Below, in pieces: positions 7,771 to 15,302 of a stretch of 64,000 nt of DNA (positions within the stretch are counted from its first letter, which is position 1; every line of letters begins with the position of its first letter). The translations under genes and the position numbers were made by a program. Under the pieces are notes generated by a model that saw only the letters and a program-made list of their open reading frames with translations, was not told where the DNA came from and did not search any database. The DNA comes from Halomonas organivorans (GTDB lineage Bacteria > Pseudomonadota > Gammaproteobacteria > Pseudomonadales > Halomonadaceae), in the NCBI RefSeq assembly GCF_014192055.1, contig NZ_JACHXM010000003.1:214238-278237 (forward strand), in the 5' to 3' direction.

Positions 7771-7819
7771 TGCTCACCACTCACTCTTCCCCCCTCACCC
7801 TTCACCACTCACCCTTCAC
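7771..7819 (-). repeat. Degenerate heptanucleotide array GTGARNG running through the pdxB stop codon
   Basis: On the minus strand seven consecutive heptamers can be read: GTGAAGG, GTGAGTG, GTGAAGG, GTGAGGG, GGGAAGA, GTGAGTG, GTGAGCA. The pdxB stop codon (7809-7811) lies inside the second unit, so the last codons of pdxB are made of repeat. Confidence 0.8.
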
Positions 7820-8978
7820 TTCCCACCGCCACCCGAAAACCGGCGGCCGAGAGCGGTCCGGCCAACGCCTCCGCGGCCGGTCGCAGCGCCACGGTCAGCG
7901 TCGAGAATTCCCGGCGTAGCGGATAGCGTGCCCGACAGTCGTCGAAGCCGGCCGCCATGCCCTGACGGCGACGCTCGCGATGCAGGGCATCGTGGTCGCG
8001 CCGCACGTCGTAGACCGCTCGCATGCAAAGCCGCAGGGCCTCGTCCACCGACAGCCCCTCGTCGAGCGTCAGGGAAGGCAGCGGCGGCGGCGGAGACAGG
8101 TCCTCCATGGTGAGCCGCACCGGTAGCCCGAAGCGATGAGCCAACGCTTGATAGACGGCATGGGTACCGCGCAGCTTGCCGTCCCGACTGTGGCCAGCGA
8201 TGTGCGGCGTGGCGATCTCCGCCAGGTCGCAGAGCGCGGCGTCGATGGCCGGCTCCCGCTCCCAGACGTCGAGTACCGCCGTGATATCGTCCTGCCCGGA
8301 GAGCCTCGAGCGCAGGGCCTGGCCATCGAGGCAGTCGCCACGCCCGGCATTGAGCAAGATGGTGCCCGGCGCCAGCTCGGCAATGCGTCTGGCGTCGAGC
8401 AGGTGCCGGGTCGCGTGGGGTCCCTCGCGCACCAGCGGCGTGTGCAGGCAAAGCACGTCGCAGGCGTCGATCAGGGCGTCCAGTTCGTGAAAGCCCGCAC
8501 CGCCCTCCGCCTCGATGCTCTCTGCTTCCACCCTGGGCGGATCGCAGGCCAGGCACTCGATGCCCAGTGCCTCAAGCCGCGCCCGCAGCCTGCCGCCGAC
8601 GTTGCCTACCCCGACGATGCCGACCCGGCGTTCGGTCAGTCCGAACCCCTGGCGCTCGGCCAGGGTTGCGAGGCTTGCCAGCACGTAGTCGACCACCGCC
8701 TCGGCATTGCAGCCCGGTGCGCTGGCGAAGCCGATGTCGCGCGCGGCCAGGGCAGCCCGGTCGACGTGATCGGTCCCGATGGTACAGGTGCCGACGAAGC
8801 GCAGCCGCGAGCCCGCCACCAGGGCCTCATCGACGCGGGTGATCGAGCGCACCACCAAGGCATCCGCCTCGCGGACCGCCGCGGCATCGATCTCGCGCCC
8901 CGGCACCGCGATTACCTCGCCCAACGGCGCAAAGCATTCCCGGGCCGCCGGAACGTTGGCATCGACGACGATTCTCAT
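7809..8978 (-). CDS. pdxB: Erythronate-4-phosphate dehydrogenase PdxB
   Basis: NAD-dependent 2-hydroxyacid dehydrogenase family; oxidises 4-phosphoerythronate in the DXP-dependent pyridoxal phosphate pathway. 389 residues. The N-terminal MRIVVDANVPAARECFAPLG matches E. coli PdxB; the Rossmann glycine motif VGIVGVGNVGG, LLNAGRG and the IAGHSRDGKLRGT stretch follow. The start ATG 8978 is set by a perfect AAGGAGG; the upstream ATG at 8993 lies before that site. The C terminus (VGSEG) is encoded by the GTGARNG array. Convergent with htpX. Confidence 0.95.
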   Translation of the reverse strand: MRIVVDANVPAARECFAPLGEVIAVPGREIDAAAVREADALVVRSITRVDEALVAGSRLRFVGTCTIGTDHVDRAALAARDIGFASAPGCNAEAVVDYVLASLATLAERQGFGLTERRVGIVGVGNVGGRLRARLEALGIECLACDPPRVEAESIEAEGGAGFHELDALIDACDVLCLHTPLVREGPHATRHLLDARRIAELAPGTILLNAGRGDCLDGQALRSRLSGQDDITAVLDVWEREPAIDAALCDLAEIATPHIAGHSRDGKLRGTHAVYQALAHRFGLPVRLTMEDLSPPPPLPSLTLDEGLSVDEALRLCMRAVYDVRRDHDALHRERRRQGMAAGFDDCRARYPLRREFSTLTVALRPAAEALAGPLSAAGFRVAVGSEG

Positions 8979-8998
8979 GACTGCCTCCTTCACATGAC

Positions 8999-9026
8999 TT
9001 GTCCGCGGGACACAAGCCCTTACAAT
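8999..9026 (+). promoter_or_regulatory. Promoter of the small WGR gene
   Basis: TTGTCC (8999-9004) and TACAAT (9021-9026) with a 16-nt spacer. Transcription would begin near 9033, so the ATG at 9035 would be leaderless and the GTG at 9086 is the better start. Confidence 0.55.
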
Positions 9027-9085
9027 AGCGCCCCATGTTACACGAGCGGGGCCCTACTGCGCCGCCGCCGACACCGGGAGCCACT

Positions 9086-9367
9086 GTGATCGTTCGCTGG
9101 GAAACCGACCATGACTATGTGCTGGTACATGTCCATCAGGACATGTTCGGCGACTGGATCTTCAGCCGCGCCTGGGGCCAGATCGGCACCCAGTTCGGCG
9201 GCCTCAAGCACCGCCTCGCCGACGATCACGCCCAGGCCATGATGTGGCTCGAGGACGAGACGACCATCCAGACGTCCCGCGGCTTTCGCAAGGTGCTGGA
9301 AGCCGACGACCATACCCCCGAGGGTCGTGACGCCGTGGCTCAGCTTTCGCTGCTGGATACGCCGTGA
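9086..9367 (+). CDS. Small stand-alone WGR-domain-like protein
   Basis: A 93-residue protein, or 110 if the ATG at 9035 were used. The pattern WIFSRAWGQIGTQFGG followed by an HAQAMMWLEDE helix and a GFRKV end resembles the WGR domain, a nucleic-acid-associated module best known from PARP enzymes and MolR-like bacterial proteins. No other domain is present. Start GTG 9086 follows CGGGAGCCACT. Divergent from pdxB. Function unknown; the WGR call rests on pattern only. Confidence 0.65.
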   Translation: MIVRWETDHDYVLVHVHQDMFGDWIFSRAWGQIGTQFGGLKHRLADDHAQAMMWLEDETTIQTSRGFRKVLEADDHTPEGRDAVAQLSLLDTP

Positions 9368-9464
9368 AACCGCGAGACGCGGCTGCGCCGCGGGAAGAGG
9401 AAGTACGGCGCTTCGCGCCTTGAAGAGGAAAGAACAGCCACGATCCCGACGTCCCTCTTCCCAC

Positions 9465-9818
9465 TCACAGCTTCCCGGGAGGGGTAAGGTAGCGCCGCCC
9501 ATCGCGCATCTCGGCACCTCGGGAAGCCGGCCGCGGTTCCTCGCCCTCCTGGGCGGCCCGCCAGGCCGCCTCGTCCAACCAGCCCCTTGCGGCCAGCCAT
9601 TCGGCCAGACGCGGCGCCTCGAACCCCCGCTCCAGCTCGTCGCCGTCGGCATCGACCAGCACGGGGATCCGCTCCCCGAAGCGCTCGAGCAGGCGATCGT
9701 CCTCGCTGATCTCCACCTTCTCCAGGCGATGCTCGACCGACGCCAGAACGCTCAGCCATGCCTCGAGCTGCTCGCAGAGATGGCAGCCCAGGGTGGTATA
9801 GAGCGTCAGCCGAATCAT
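9465..9818 (-). CDS. Glutaredoxin-like (DUF836) protein
   Basis: 117 residues. The N-terminal MIRLTLYTTLGCHLCEQL has a thioredoxin-fold beta strand and a CHLC redox pair at C12/C15, typical of the DUF836 glutaredoxin-like family. A cis-proline segment (RIPVLVDADG) follows as expected. It lies downstream of rlmL on the same strand with an 85-nt gap. Redox partner unknown. The last codons (PGKL, stop) merge into a GGGAAGC/TGTGAGT-like repeat resembling the array after pdxB. The WGR gene converges on it across 97 nt of palindromic sequence (CGCGGC-tgc-GCCGCG). Confidence 0.85.
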   Translation of the reverse strand: MIRLTLYTTLGCHLCEQLEAWLSVLASVEHRLEKVEISEDDRLLERFGERIPVLVDADGDELERGFEAPRLAEWLAARGWLDEAAWRAAQEGEEPRPASRGAEMRDGRRYLTPPGKL

Positions 9819-9903
9819 GCCCTGACCCATCGCACGACATCGACGCCGCACCATCCGGCACGGTCTTGGGCGATGAGCCCCCACCGTCTGCGCAGCACGG
9901 GCG

Positions 9904-12120
9904 TCATGCCTCCTCCCGGTGATGGATCAGGAACACATGATGCAGGTCCGGACGCCGCGAGAAATCGGGATCGAAGGTCTTCGCCGAGATATCCTCTACC
10001 GCGAAGGCCTCGGCAAGATCGGCATCGAGCTTGAAGCGTCGCTGGTTGTTGGAGAACACCAGGATGCCGCCCGGCGCCAGCCGCGCCATGGCCAGGCGCA
10101 CCAGTCGCCCGTGGTCGCGCTGGACATCCAGGGTATCGGCCATACGCTTGGAGTTGGAGAAGGTCGGCGGATCCATGAAGATCAGGTCGAACTGGACGCC
10201 GGCGGTCTCCAGCCATTGGAAGCAGTCGTCGCGCACCACGCGGTGACGCGAGGGATCGAGCCGGTTCAGGGCGAAGTTGTCGCGGGCCCAGTCCAGATAG
10301 GTATTGGACAGGTCCACGCTGACGCTGTCGGTCGCCCCACCGAGTGCCGCCTGCACGGTGGCCGTGGCGGTATAGCAGAACAGGTTCAGGAAGCGCTTGC
10401 CCTGGGCCACCTCGCCGAGCATGCGCCGCACCGGCCGATGGTCGAGGAACAGGCCGGTGTCCAGGTAGTCACGCAGGTTCACCCACAGCCTGGCAGGACC
10501 TTCCCGGACCTCGAAACGCTCGCCGCTGGCCGCCTGTTTCTGGTACTGGGCGCGCCCGCTCTGGCGCTCGCGACGCTTGACCACCACCCGGCTGACGTCG
10601 ACCTCCAGCTCTTCGGGAATCACCGCCAGCGCCTCGAACAGCCGCTTCTGGGCCTGCCCGGCGTCGATCGACTTGGGCGGCGCGTATTCCTGCACGTGAA
10701 CGTGATCGCCGTAGACGTCGATGGCCAGGGCATACTCCGGCATGTCGGCGTCATATAGCCGGTAGCAGCACTCGCCGGAGCGCTTGAGCCACTTCCTGAG
10801 CCGCTTGCGGTTCTTGATCAGGCGATTGGCAAACATCTGCGCCCCCTCGGAGCGCGGCGGCGGCGCCGGGGTCGGCGACGTGGCCTTGCCCTCACCTTCT
10901 CCCTGGGTGGCCTCCGGCACGTCCATCAGCAACAGCTTGGCGTCCAGCGGCCCGTTCTTCAGCGAATACTGCTTGTAGGCACGCAGCGCGGTGCGATGAC
11001 CGAGATCCGGATTGGCCGTAAACAGCGCCAGGCGCCAACCCGGGAAAGCCTGGCGCGCCCGCTCGCCCAGGTCGGCATAGAGACCCACCAGTTCGGGCAG
11101 CTCGCCAAGGCGCTCGCCATAGGGCGGATTAGTGACCACCAGGCCCTTCGCCTCGACATCGAGGTCGTCGGGACGCGTGAGCTCGGTGAGGCTCGCGCCC
11201 TTCAGGGTGATCAGCGCCGGGATGCCGGCGCGCATGGCGTTGGCCTTGGCCGACGACAGCGCCGGCGGGCTCTGGTCGAAGCCGTAAAGCCGGCAGCGGC
11301 AGCGCTTGCGGCCGATGCTGGCGCGCGCCTCCGCCTCACGCTTGAGTTCACGCCAGCGAGTGGCGTCATGACCGGCCCAGCCCTGGAAGCCGAAGCGCTC
11401 GCGATGCAGGTTGGGGGCCATGTCGGCGGCCATCATCGCCGCTTCGATCAGCAAGGTGCCTGCGCCACACAGCGGGTCGACCAGCGGCGCCCCCTCGCGG
11501 GCAAGCGCCGGCCAGCCGGCGCGCACCAGCAGCGCCGCGGCCAGATTCTCCTTGAGCGGCGCATGCCCCACGTCGCGGCGATAGCCCCGCCGGTGAAGGC
11601 TGTCGCCGGCGAAGTCGACGCCGAGCGTCAGCCGGCCGCGATGCAGGTGGGCATAGAGCCGCAGATCCGGCTGTCGCGTATCGACGTTCGGCCGCGGCTG
11701 ACCCTCGGCCTGCAGACGATCCACCACGCCGTCCTTGACGGTCTGGGCCCCGAAGCGCGTGTGGCGAATCTCGTCGGAACGGCCGTGGAAGTCCACTGCC
11801 AGGGTCGCGCCGCGTGGCAGGTGATCGCGCCATGCCACGCCCGCGGCGACCGCACGCAACTGATCGGGGGTCTCGATGCCCTCCTCGCGCACCAGGCACA
11901 GCACCACCCGGTTGGCCAGCCGCGACCACAGGCAGGCCCGATAGGCCGTCTCGAGGTCGGCCTGGAAATGCACCCCGGCCAGGGTCGTCTTGCCCGGCTC
12001 GGCGCCCAGCGCCGCCAACTCCTCGGCCAGCAGCAGCTCGAGGCCCTTGGGACAGGTGGCCAGGAAGGCCTGGGAATCGGAAGCTCGTCGTTCGATCATG
12101 AGAAGTCCATCGGATGACAT
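9904..12120 (-). CDS. rlmL: 23S rRNA m2G2445/m7G2069 bifunctional methyltransferase RlmL
   Basis: Fusion of two SAM-dependent methyltransferases acting on 23S rRNA G2445 (N-terminal THUMP plus MTase) and G2069 (C-terminal MTase). About 738 residues. Visible motifs: FLATCPKGLELLLAEEL, VDPLCGAGTLLIEAA and VTNPPYGERLG in the first half; FLNLFCYTATATV and MDPPTFSNSKRM in the second. The start is uncertain: GTG 12132, ATG 12120 or ATG 12099; none has a strong ribosome-binding site. Divergent from rmf, as part of the conserved pyrD/rmf/rlmL neighbourhood. Confidence 0.93.
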   Translation of the reverse strand: MSSDGLLMIERRASDSQAFLATCPKGLELLLAEELAALGAEPGKTTLAGVHFQADLETAYRACLWSRLANRVVLCLVREEGIETPDQLRAVAAGVAWRDHLPRGATLAVDFHGRSDEIRHTRFGAQTVKDGVVDRLQAEGQPRPNVDTRQPDLRLYAHLHRGRLTLGVDFAGDSLHRRGYRRDVGHAPLKENLAAALLVRAGWPALAREGAPLVDPLCGAGTLLIEAAMMAADMAPNLHRERFGFQGWAGHDATRWRELKREAEARASIGRKRCRCRLYGFDQSPPALSSAKANAMRAGIPALITLKGASLTELTRPDDLDVEAKGLVVTNPPYGERLGELPELVGLYADLGERARQAFPGWRLALFTANPDLGHRTALRAYKQYSLKNGPLDAKLLLMDVPEATQGEGEGKATSPTPAPPPRSEGAQMFANRLIKNRKRLRKWLKRSGECCYRLYDADMPEYALAIDVYGDHVHVQEYAPPKSIDAGQAQKRLFEALAVIPEELEVDVSRVVVKRRERQSGRAQYQKQAASGERFEVREGPARLWVNLRDYLDTGLFLDHRPVRRMLGEVAQGKRFLNLFCYTATATVQAALGGATDSVSVDLSNTYLDWARDNFALNRLDPSRHRVVRDDCFQWLETAGVQFDLIFMDPPTFSNSKRMADTLDVQRDHGRLVRLAMARLAPGGILVFSNNQRRFKLDADLAEAFAVEDISAKTFDPDFSRRPDLHHVFLIHHREEA

Positions 12121-12210
12121 CGGGTCCGCCACACTGGCGTGACGTCTGAGTGTACGCTTTGTTACAAATCACCTGTCGACGGCATCGGTCAGGTTGCGCT
12201 ATGAATTAGG

Positions 12211-12237
12211 TGGTAGCTACCAGACAACGCATGCGTT
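12211..12237. promoter_or_regulatory. Two adjacent perfect 12-bp palindromes upstream of rmf
   Basis: TGGTAGCTACCA (12211-12222) and AACGCATGCGTT (12226-12237) are separated by three bases. They lie in the rlmL-rmf intergenic region, just before the structured rmf leader. Such paired palindromes are typical of dimeric repressor or activator sites; the regulator is not identifiable. Confidence 0.5.
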
Positions 12238-12246
12238 CCTGTCAAA

Positions 12247-12369
12247 GGGATGCCGACCTGTAAGACACGCAACATGGATGTGTCAACGGGCATCCCCAAT
12301 CAAGCACGGGTGCGACGCCTCCTCGAGAGTGACTACTTGTGATGAATCATTGCTCGAGAAGCGGCGTCG
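12247..12369 (+). ncRNA. Structured rmf leader: two nested long hairpins
   Basis: Hairpin 1: GGGATGCC (12247-12254) pairs with GGCATCCC (12289-12296), enclosing GACAC (12264-12268) with GTGTC (12280-12284). Hairpin 2: CGACGCC (12313-12319) pairs with GGCGTCG (12363-12369), enclosing CTCGAG (12322-12327) with CTCGAG (12353-12358) and a 25-nt loop. Hairpin 2 ends 34 nt before the rmf start codon. An 'rmf' RNA motif is known upstream of this gene in pseudomonads; whether this is the same family needs a covariance search. Confidence 0.6.
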
Positions 12370-12403
12370 TATTCCAACGGTACCTTTAGCAAGAGGTAGT
12401 CCA

Positions 12404-12610
12404 ATGAAACGACAGAAACGTGATCGCTTCCAGCGTGCCTATGTCCATGGGTACAAGGCGGGTCTTTCAGGTCGTTCCCGTGATGACTGTCCCAATCAGG
12501 ATATCAATCTACGCGAGTACTGGATGAGCGGTTGGCGTGAAGGTCGTGGAGATCATTGGTCCGGCATGACGGGCGTCTCCGGTATTCACAAGAACCCCAT
12601 GGTGGTTTGA
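12404..12610 (+). CDS. rmf: Ribosome modulation factor RMF
   Basis: Small basic protein that dimerises 70S ribosomes into inactive 100S particles in stationary phase. The 68-residue product begins MKRQKRDRFQRAY and contains GYKAGLSGRSRDDCP and W(M)SGWREGRGDHW, matching E. coli RMF but with a 13-residue longer C-terminal end. Start ATG 12404 follows AAGAGGTAGTCC. Followed by a canonical terminator and convergent pyrD. The long structured leader suggests post-transcriptional control. Confidence 0.96.
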   Translation: MKRQKRDRFQRAYVHGYKAGLSGRSRDDCPNQDINLREYWMSGWREGRGDHWSGMTGVSGIHKNPMVV

Positions 12611-12649
12611 GCGAGCCGCCACTCACGATCCCCTGCAGCTCACGCATAC

Positions 12650-12676
12650 AAGCCCACGCATGTCGTGGGCTTTTTA
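12650..12676. terminator. Rho-independent terminator of rmf
   Basis: AGCCCACG / CGTGGGCT stem with loop CATGT and a TTTTT run on the plus strand. The T-run overlaps the last bases of the convergent pyrD gene. Confidence 0.92.
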
Positions 12677-13693
12677 CTGCCCATGCGCCGCCTGAAGGGC
12701 CCGGGCACACTCCCTCACCAGCGCCGGCCCCCGGTAAATGAACCCGGAATACAGCTGCACCAGGTCCGCACCGGCCTCGACCTTGGCCAACGCCGCCGCA
12801 CCGCTATCGATGCCCCCCACGCCGATGATCGGCAACGTCGGCAGATGACGACGCAGCTCCCGGATCACGGTGTTGGAGGCTTCGAACACCGGCCGCCCCG
12901 ATAGGCCGCCCTGCTCTTCACCGTGGGGCAAGCCCTGCACTGCCTCCCGGGACACCGTGGTATTGGTGGCGATCACCCCATCGATGCGATTGGCCGCCAG
13001 GCTCCGCGCCACCAGGGCCACTTCCTCGGCATCCATGTCCGGGGCGATTTTCACTGCCAGGGGTACGACCCGGCCGCTATCGCGGTCGAGCCGATCCGCT
13101 TCATCGCGCAGCGCGCCCAGCAGCTGGTCCAGGTGCTCGCCGAACTGCAGGTTGCGCAGCCCGGGGGTATTCGGCGAGGAGATGTTGACGGTGATGTAGT
13201 GGGCATGGGCATGCACCTTGCCCAGGCAGTGCAGATAGTCGTCCACCGCACGCTCTACCGGCGTCGTGAGGTTCTTGCCGATGTTGATGCCGATCACGCC
13301 GTCATAGCGGCTGGCCCGGACCTTGGCGACCAGGTGGTCCACGCCGGCGTTGTTGAAGCCCATGCGGTTGATGATGGCATCGGCCTCGGGCAGACGGAAC
13401 AGGCGTGGCCGGGGATTGCCGTCCTGGGGCCGCGGCGTCACGGTCCCCACCTCGACGAAGCCGAAACCCAGCGCCCCCAGTGCATCCAGGTGATCGGCGT
13501 TCTTGTCGAGCCCGGCGGCCAGGCCCACCCGGTTGGGGAAACGCAGCCCCATCAGGGTGACCGGATCCTCGACCCGACGGCACAGTGCCCGCGTGGCGCC
13601 CAGGCGATCCACCAGGTCCAGCCCCGACAACGCCAGACCATGAGCCTTCTCGGCATCGAGACGGAACAGCAGCGAGCGAGCAAGGGCGTACAT
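12674..13693 (-). CDS. pyrD: Dihydroorotate dehydrogenase (quinone) PyrD
   Basis: Class 2 FMN enzyme of the inner membrane that oxidises dihydroorotate to orotate with quinone in pyrimidine synthesis. 339 residues. The N-terminal amphipathic extension ([18 protein letters not shown]) is the class 2 membrane anchor; [18 protein letters not shown]-like INIGKN, and the active-site serine motif [10 protein letters not shown] (171-180) are present. Start ATG follows AGGAGATGCC. A -10 element TATACT (13734-13739) gives a leader of about 34 nt. Confidence 0.96.
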   Translation of the reverse strand: MYALARSLLFRLDAEKAHGLALSGLDLVDRLGATRALCRRVEDPVTLMGLRFPNRVGLAAGLDKNADHLDALGALGFGFVEVGTVTPRPQDGNPRPRLFRLPEADAIINRMGFNNAGVDHLVAKVRASRYDGVIGINIGKNLTTPVERAVDDYLHCLGKVHAHAHYITVNISSPNTPGLRNLQFGEHLDQLLGALRDEADRLDRDSGRVVPLAVKIAPDMDAEEVALVARSLAANRIDGVIATNTTVSREAVQGLPHGEEQGGLSGRPVFEASNTVIRELRRHLPTLPIIGVGGIDSGAAALAKVEAGADLVQLYSGFIYRGPALVRECARALQAAHGQ

Positions 13694-13733
13694 GGCATCT
13701 CCTGGGCGGACATCGGCTGGGAATCGGGGCGCG

Positions 13734-13763
13734 AGTATAGCGCAGCCGCCGCCCGACGACGAA
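13734..13763 (-). promoter_or_regulatory. Probable pyrD promoter
   Basis: On the minus strand TTCGTC, 18 nt, TATACT (13734-13739). The -10 is five of six consensus; the -35 is weak. Confidence 0.5.
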
Positions 13764-13873
13764 CCTCGCCGCCACCTGCCATGACGGGCATCTTTTATGA
13801 TCTACTGACAGCACATCAGGAAGTCCGACAGCGGACACACCGCGGGCGCCCGCCGCCTCGCCAGGGAGACGCC

Positions 13874-15226
13874 ATGACCGATACCACCGAGACACTCGAA
13901 CACCGCCTGTCGCGCATCCACCTGGCACTGGAAAAGGAACATCTGGAATGGGTCGACGACGTGATCGCCGACCTGGAACCCGCCGAGGTCGCCCTGCTGC
14001 TGGAGTCGCTGCCTCCCAATGAGCGGATCCGGCTCTGGGAGCGCATTCCCCAGGAAGTCGACGGCGAGGTGCTGCTGCACGTCCATGACGAGGTGCGCAG
14101 CACCCTCATCGACGACATGGATGACGCCGAGATCGTGGCCGCCACCGCCGGCCTCGACACCACCGATCTGGCCGAGCTGTTCGAGGATCTCCCCCAGCAG
14201 GTCGCTGAGGACATGCTGCGCTCGATGGACGAGCTGCAGCGCATGCGCCTCCAGGAGACGCTGGCCTTCGAGGAGGACTCGGCAGGCCGCCTGATGCGTA
14301 CCGACACCATTGCCGTCCGCGCCGACGTCAGCCTGGAGACGGTGCAGCGATTCCTGCGCTGGAAACAGGACGTGCCCGATAACACCGACAGCCTGATGGT
14401 GGTGGACCGCAACGGCCTGTTCATGGGTGTGCTGCCGATGGCCCGGCTGGTAGCCAGCGACCAGGAGCTGGCGGTCGCCGACCTGATGGACAGCGACGTC
14501 GACAGCATCCAGGTGACCATGAAGTCGCGTGACGTGGCGACGCTCTTCCAGACCCACGACCTGGTCTCGGCGCCGGTGGTCGATGCCCGCGGTTTGCTGC
14601 TCGGGCGGGTGGTGATCGACGACATCGTCGACGTGATCCGCGAGCATTCCGAACAGGCGCTGATGAACATGGCCGGCCTCGACGAGGAAGAGGACCTGTT
14701 CGCCCCGGTGCTGCCCAGCGCCAAGCGACGGGCCGTGTGGCTCGGCATCAACCTGCTGACCGCCTTCCTGGCCGCCTGGGTGATCGGGCGCTTCGAAAAT
14801 GCCCTGGACCAGGTCGTGGCTCTGGCGGTGCTGATGCCGATCGTGGCCAGCATGGGCGGCATCGCCGGCAGCCAGACACTGACCCTGGCGATTCGCGGTC
14901 TGGCCCTTGGTCAGATCAGCCGTACCAACAGCAACTGGCTGCTGCGCAAGGAAGTCGGCATCGCGGTGCTCAACGGGGTGCTGTGGGCGCTGGTAGTGGC
15001 AGCGCTGGCGGTAGCCTGGTTCGGCAGCTTCGGCATCGGCGTGATCATCGCCGCAGCGCTGGTGATCAACATGCTCGCCGCCGGCGTCGCCGGCATCGTG
15101 GTCCCGCTGCTGCTCAAGCGCCTGGGCATCGACCCGGCCCTGTCCGGCTCGGTGGTACTGACCACGGTGACCGACGTGGTGGGCTTCATGTCTTTCCTCG
15201 GTCTCGCCACGATCTTCCTGCTGTAG
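13874..15226 (+). CDS. mgtE: Magnesium transporter MgtE
   Basis: Mg2+ channel-like importer. 450 residues with the standard order: cytosolic superhelical N domain (about 1-135, repeated LPPNERIRLWERIP-type units), paired CBS domains (about 136-260, with DSAGRLM and the DLMDSDV repeat) and five membrane helices (about 285-450) including the conserved PIVASMGGIAGSQT. CBS domains sense cytosolic Mg2+ in this family. Start ATG 13874 follows AGGGAGACGCC. A longer upstream open frame exists but lacks any family likeness. Divergent from pyrD and followed by a bidirectional terminator. Confidence 0.95.
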   Translation: MTDTTETLEHRLSRIHLALEKEHLEWVDDVIADLEPAEVALLLESLPPNERIRLWERIPQEVDGEVLLHVHDEVRSTLIDDMDDAEIVAATAGLDTTDLAELFEDLPQQVAEDMLRSMDELQRMRLQETLAFEEDSAGRLMRTDTIAVRADVSLETVQRFLRWKQDVPDNTDSLMVVDRNGLFMGVLPMARLVASDQELAVADLMDSDVDSIQVTMKSRDVATLFQTHDLVSAPVVDARGLLLGRVVIDDIVDVIREHSEQALMNMAGLDEEEDLFAPVLPSAKRRAVWLGINLLTAFLAAWVIGRFENALDQVVALAVLMPIVASMGGIAGSQTLTLAIRGLALGQISRTNSNWLLRKEVGIAVLNGVLWALVVAALAVAWFGSFGIGVIIAAALVINMLAAGVAGIVVPLLLKRLGIDPALSGSVVLTTVTDVVGFMSFLGLATIFLL

Positions 15227-15250
15227 CGTCTTTACGCGAGATCGAAAAAC

Positions 15251-15278
15251 GAAATCCCGCCTCGAGGGGCGGGATTTC
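15251..15278. terminator. Bidirectional terminator between mgtE and gdhB
   Basis: Perfect 11-bp stem GAAATCCCGCC / GGCGGGATTTC. On the minus strand it is followed by GTTTTTCGATC (gdhB side), on the plus strand by GCGTTTGACG. Confidence 0.85.
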
Positions 15279-15302
15279 GCGTTTGACGGTGGTGGCGGAC
15301 CG

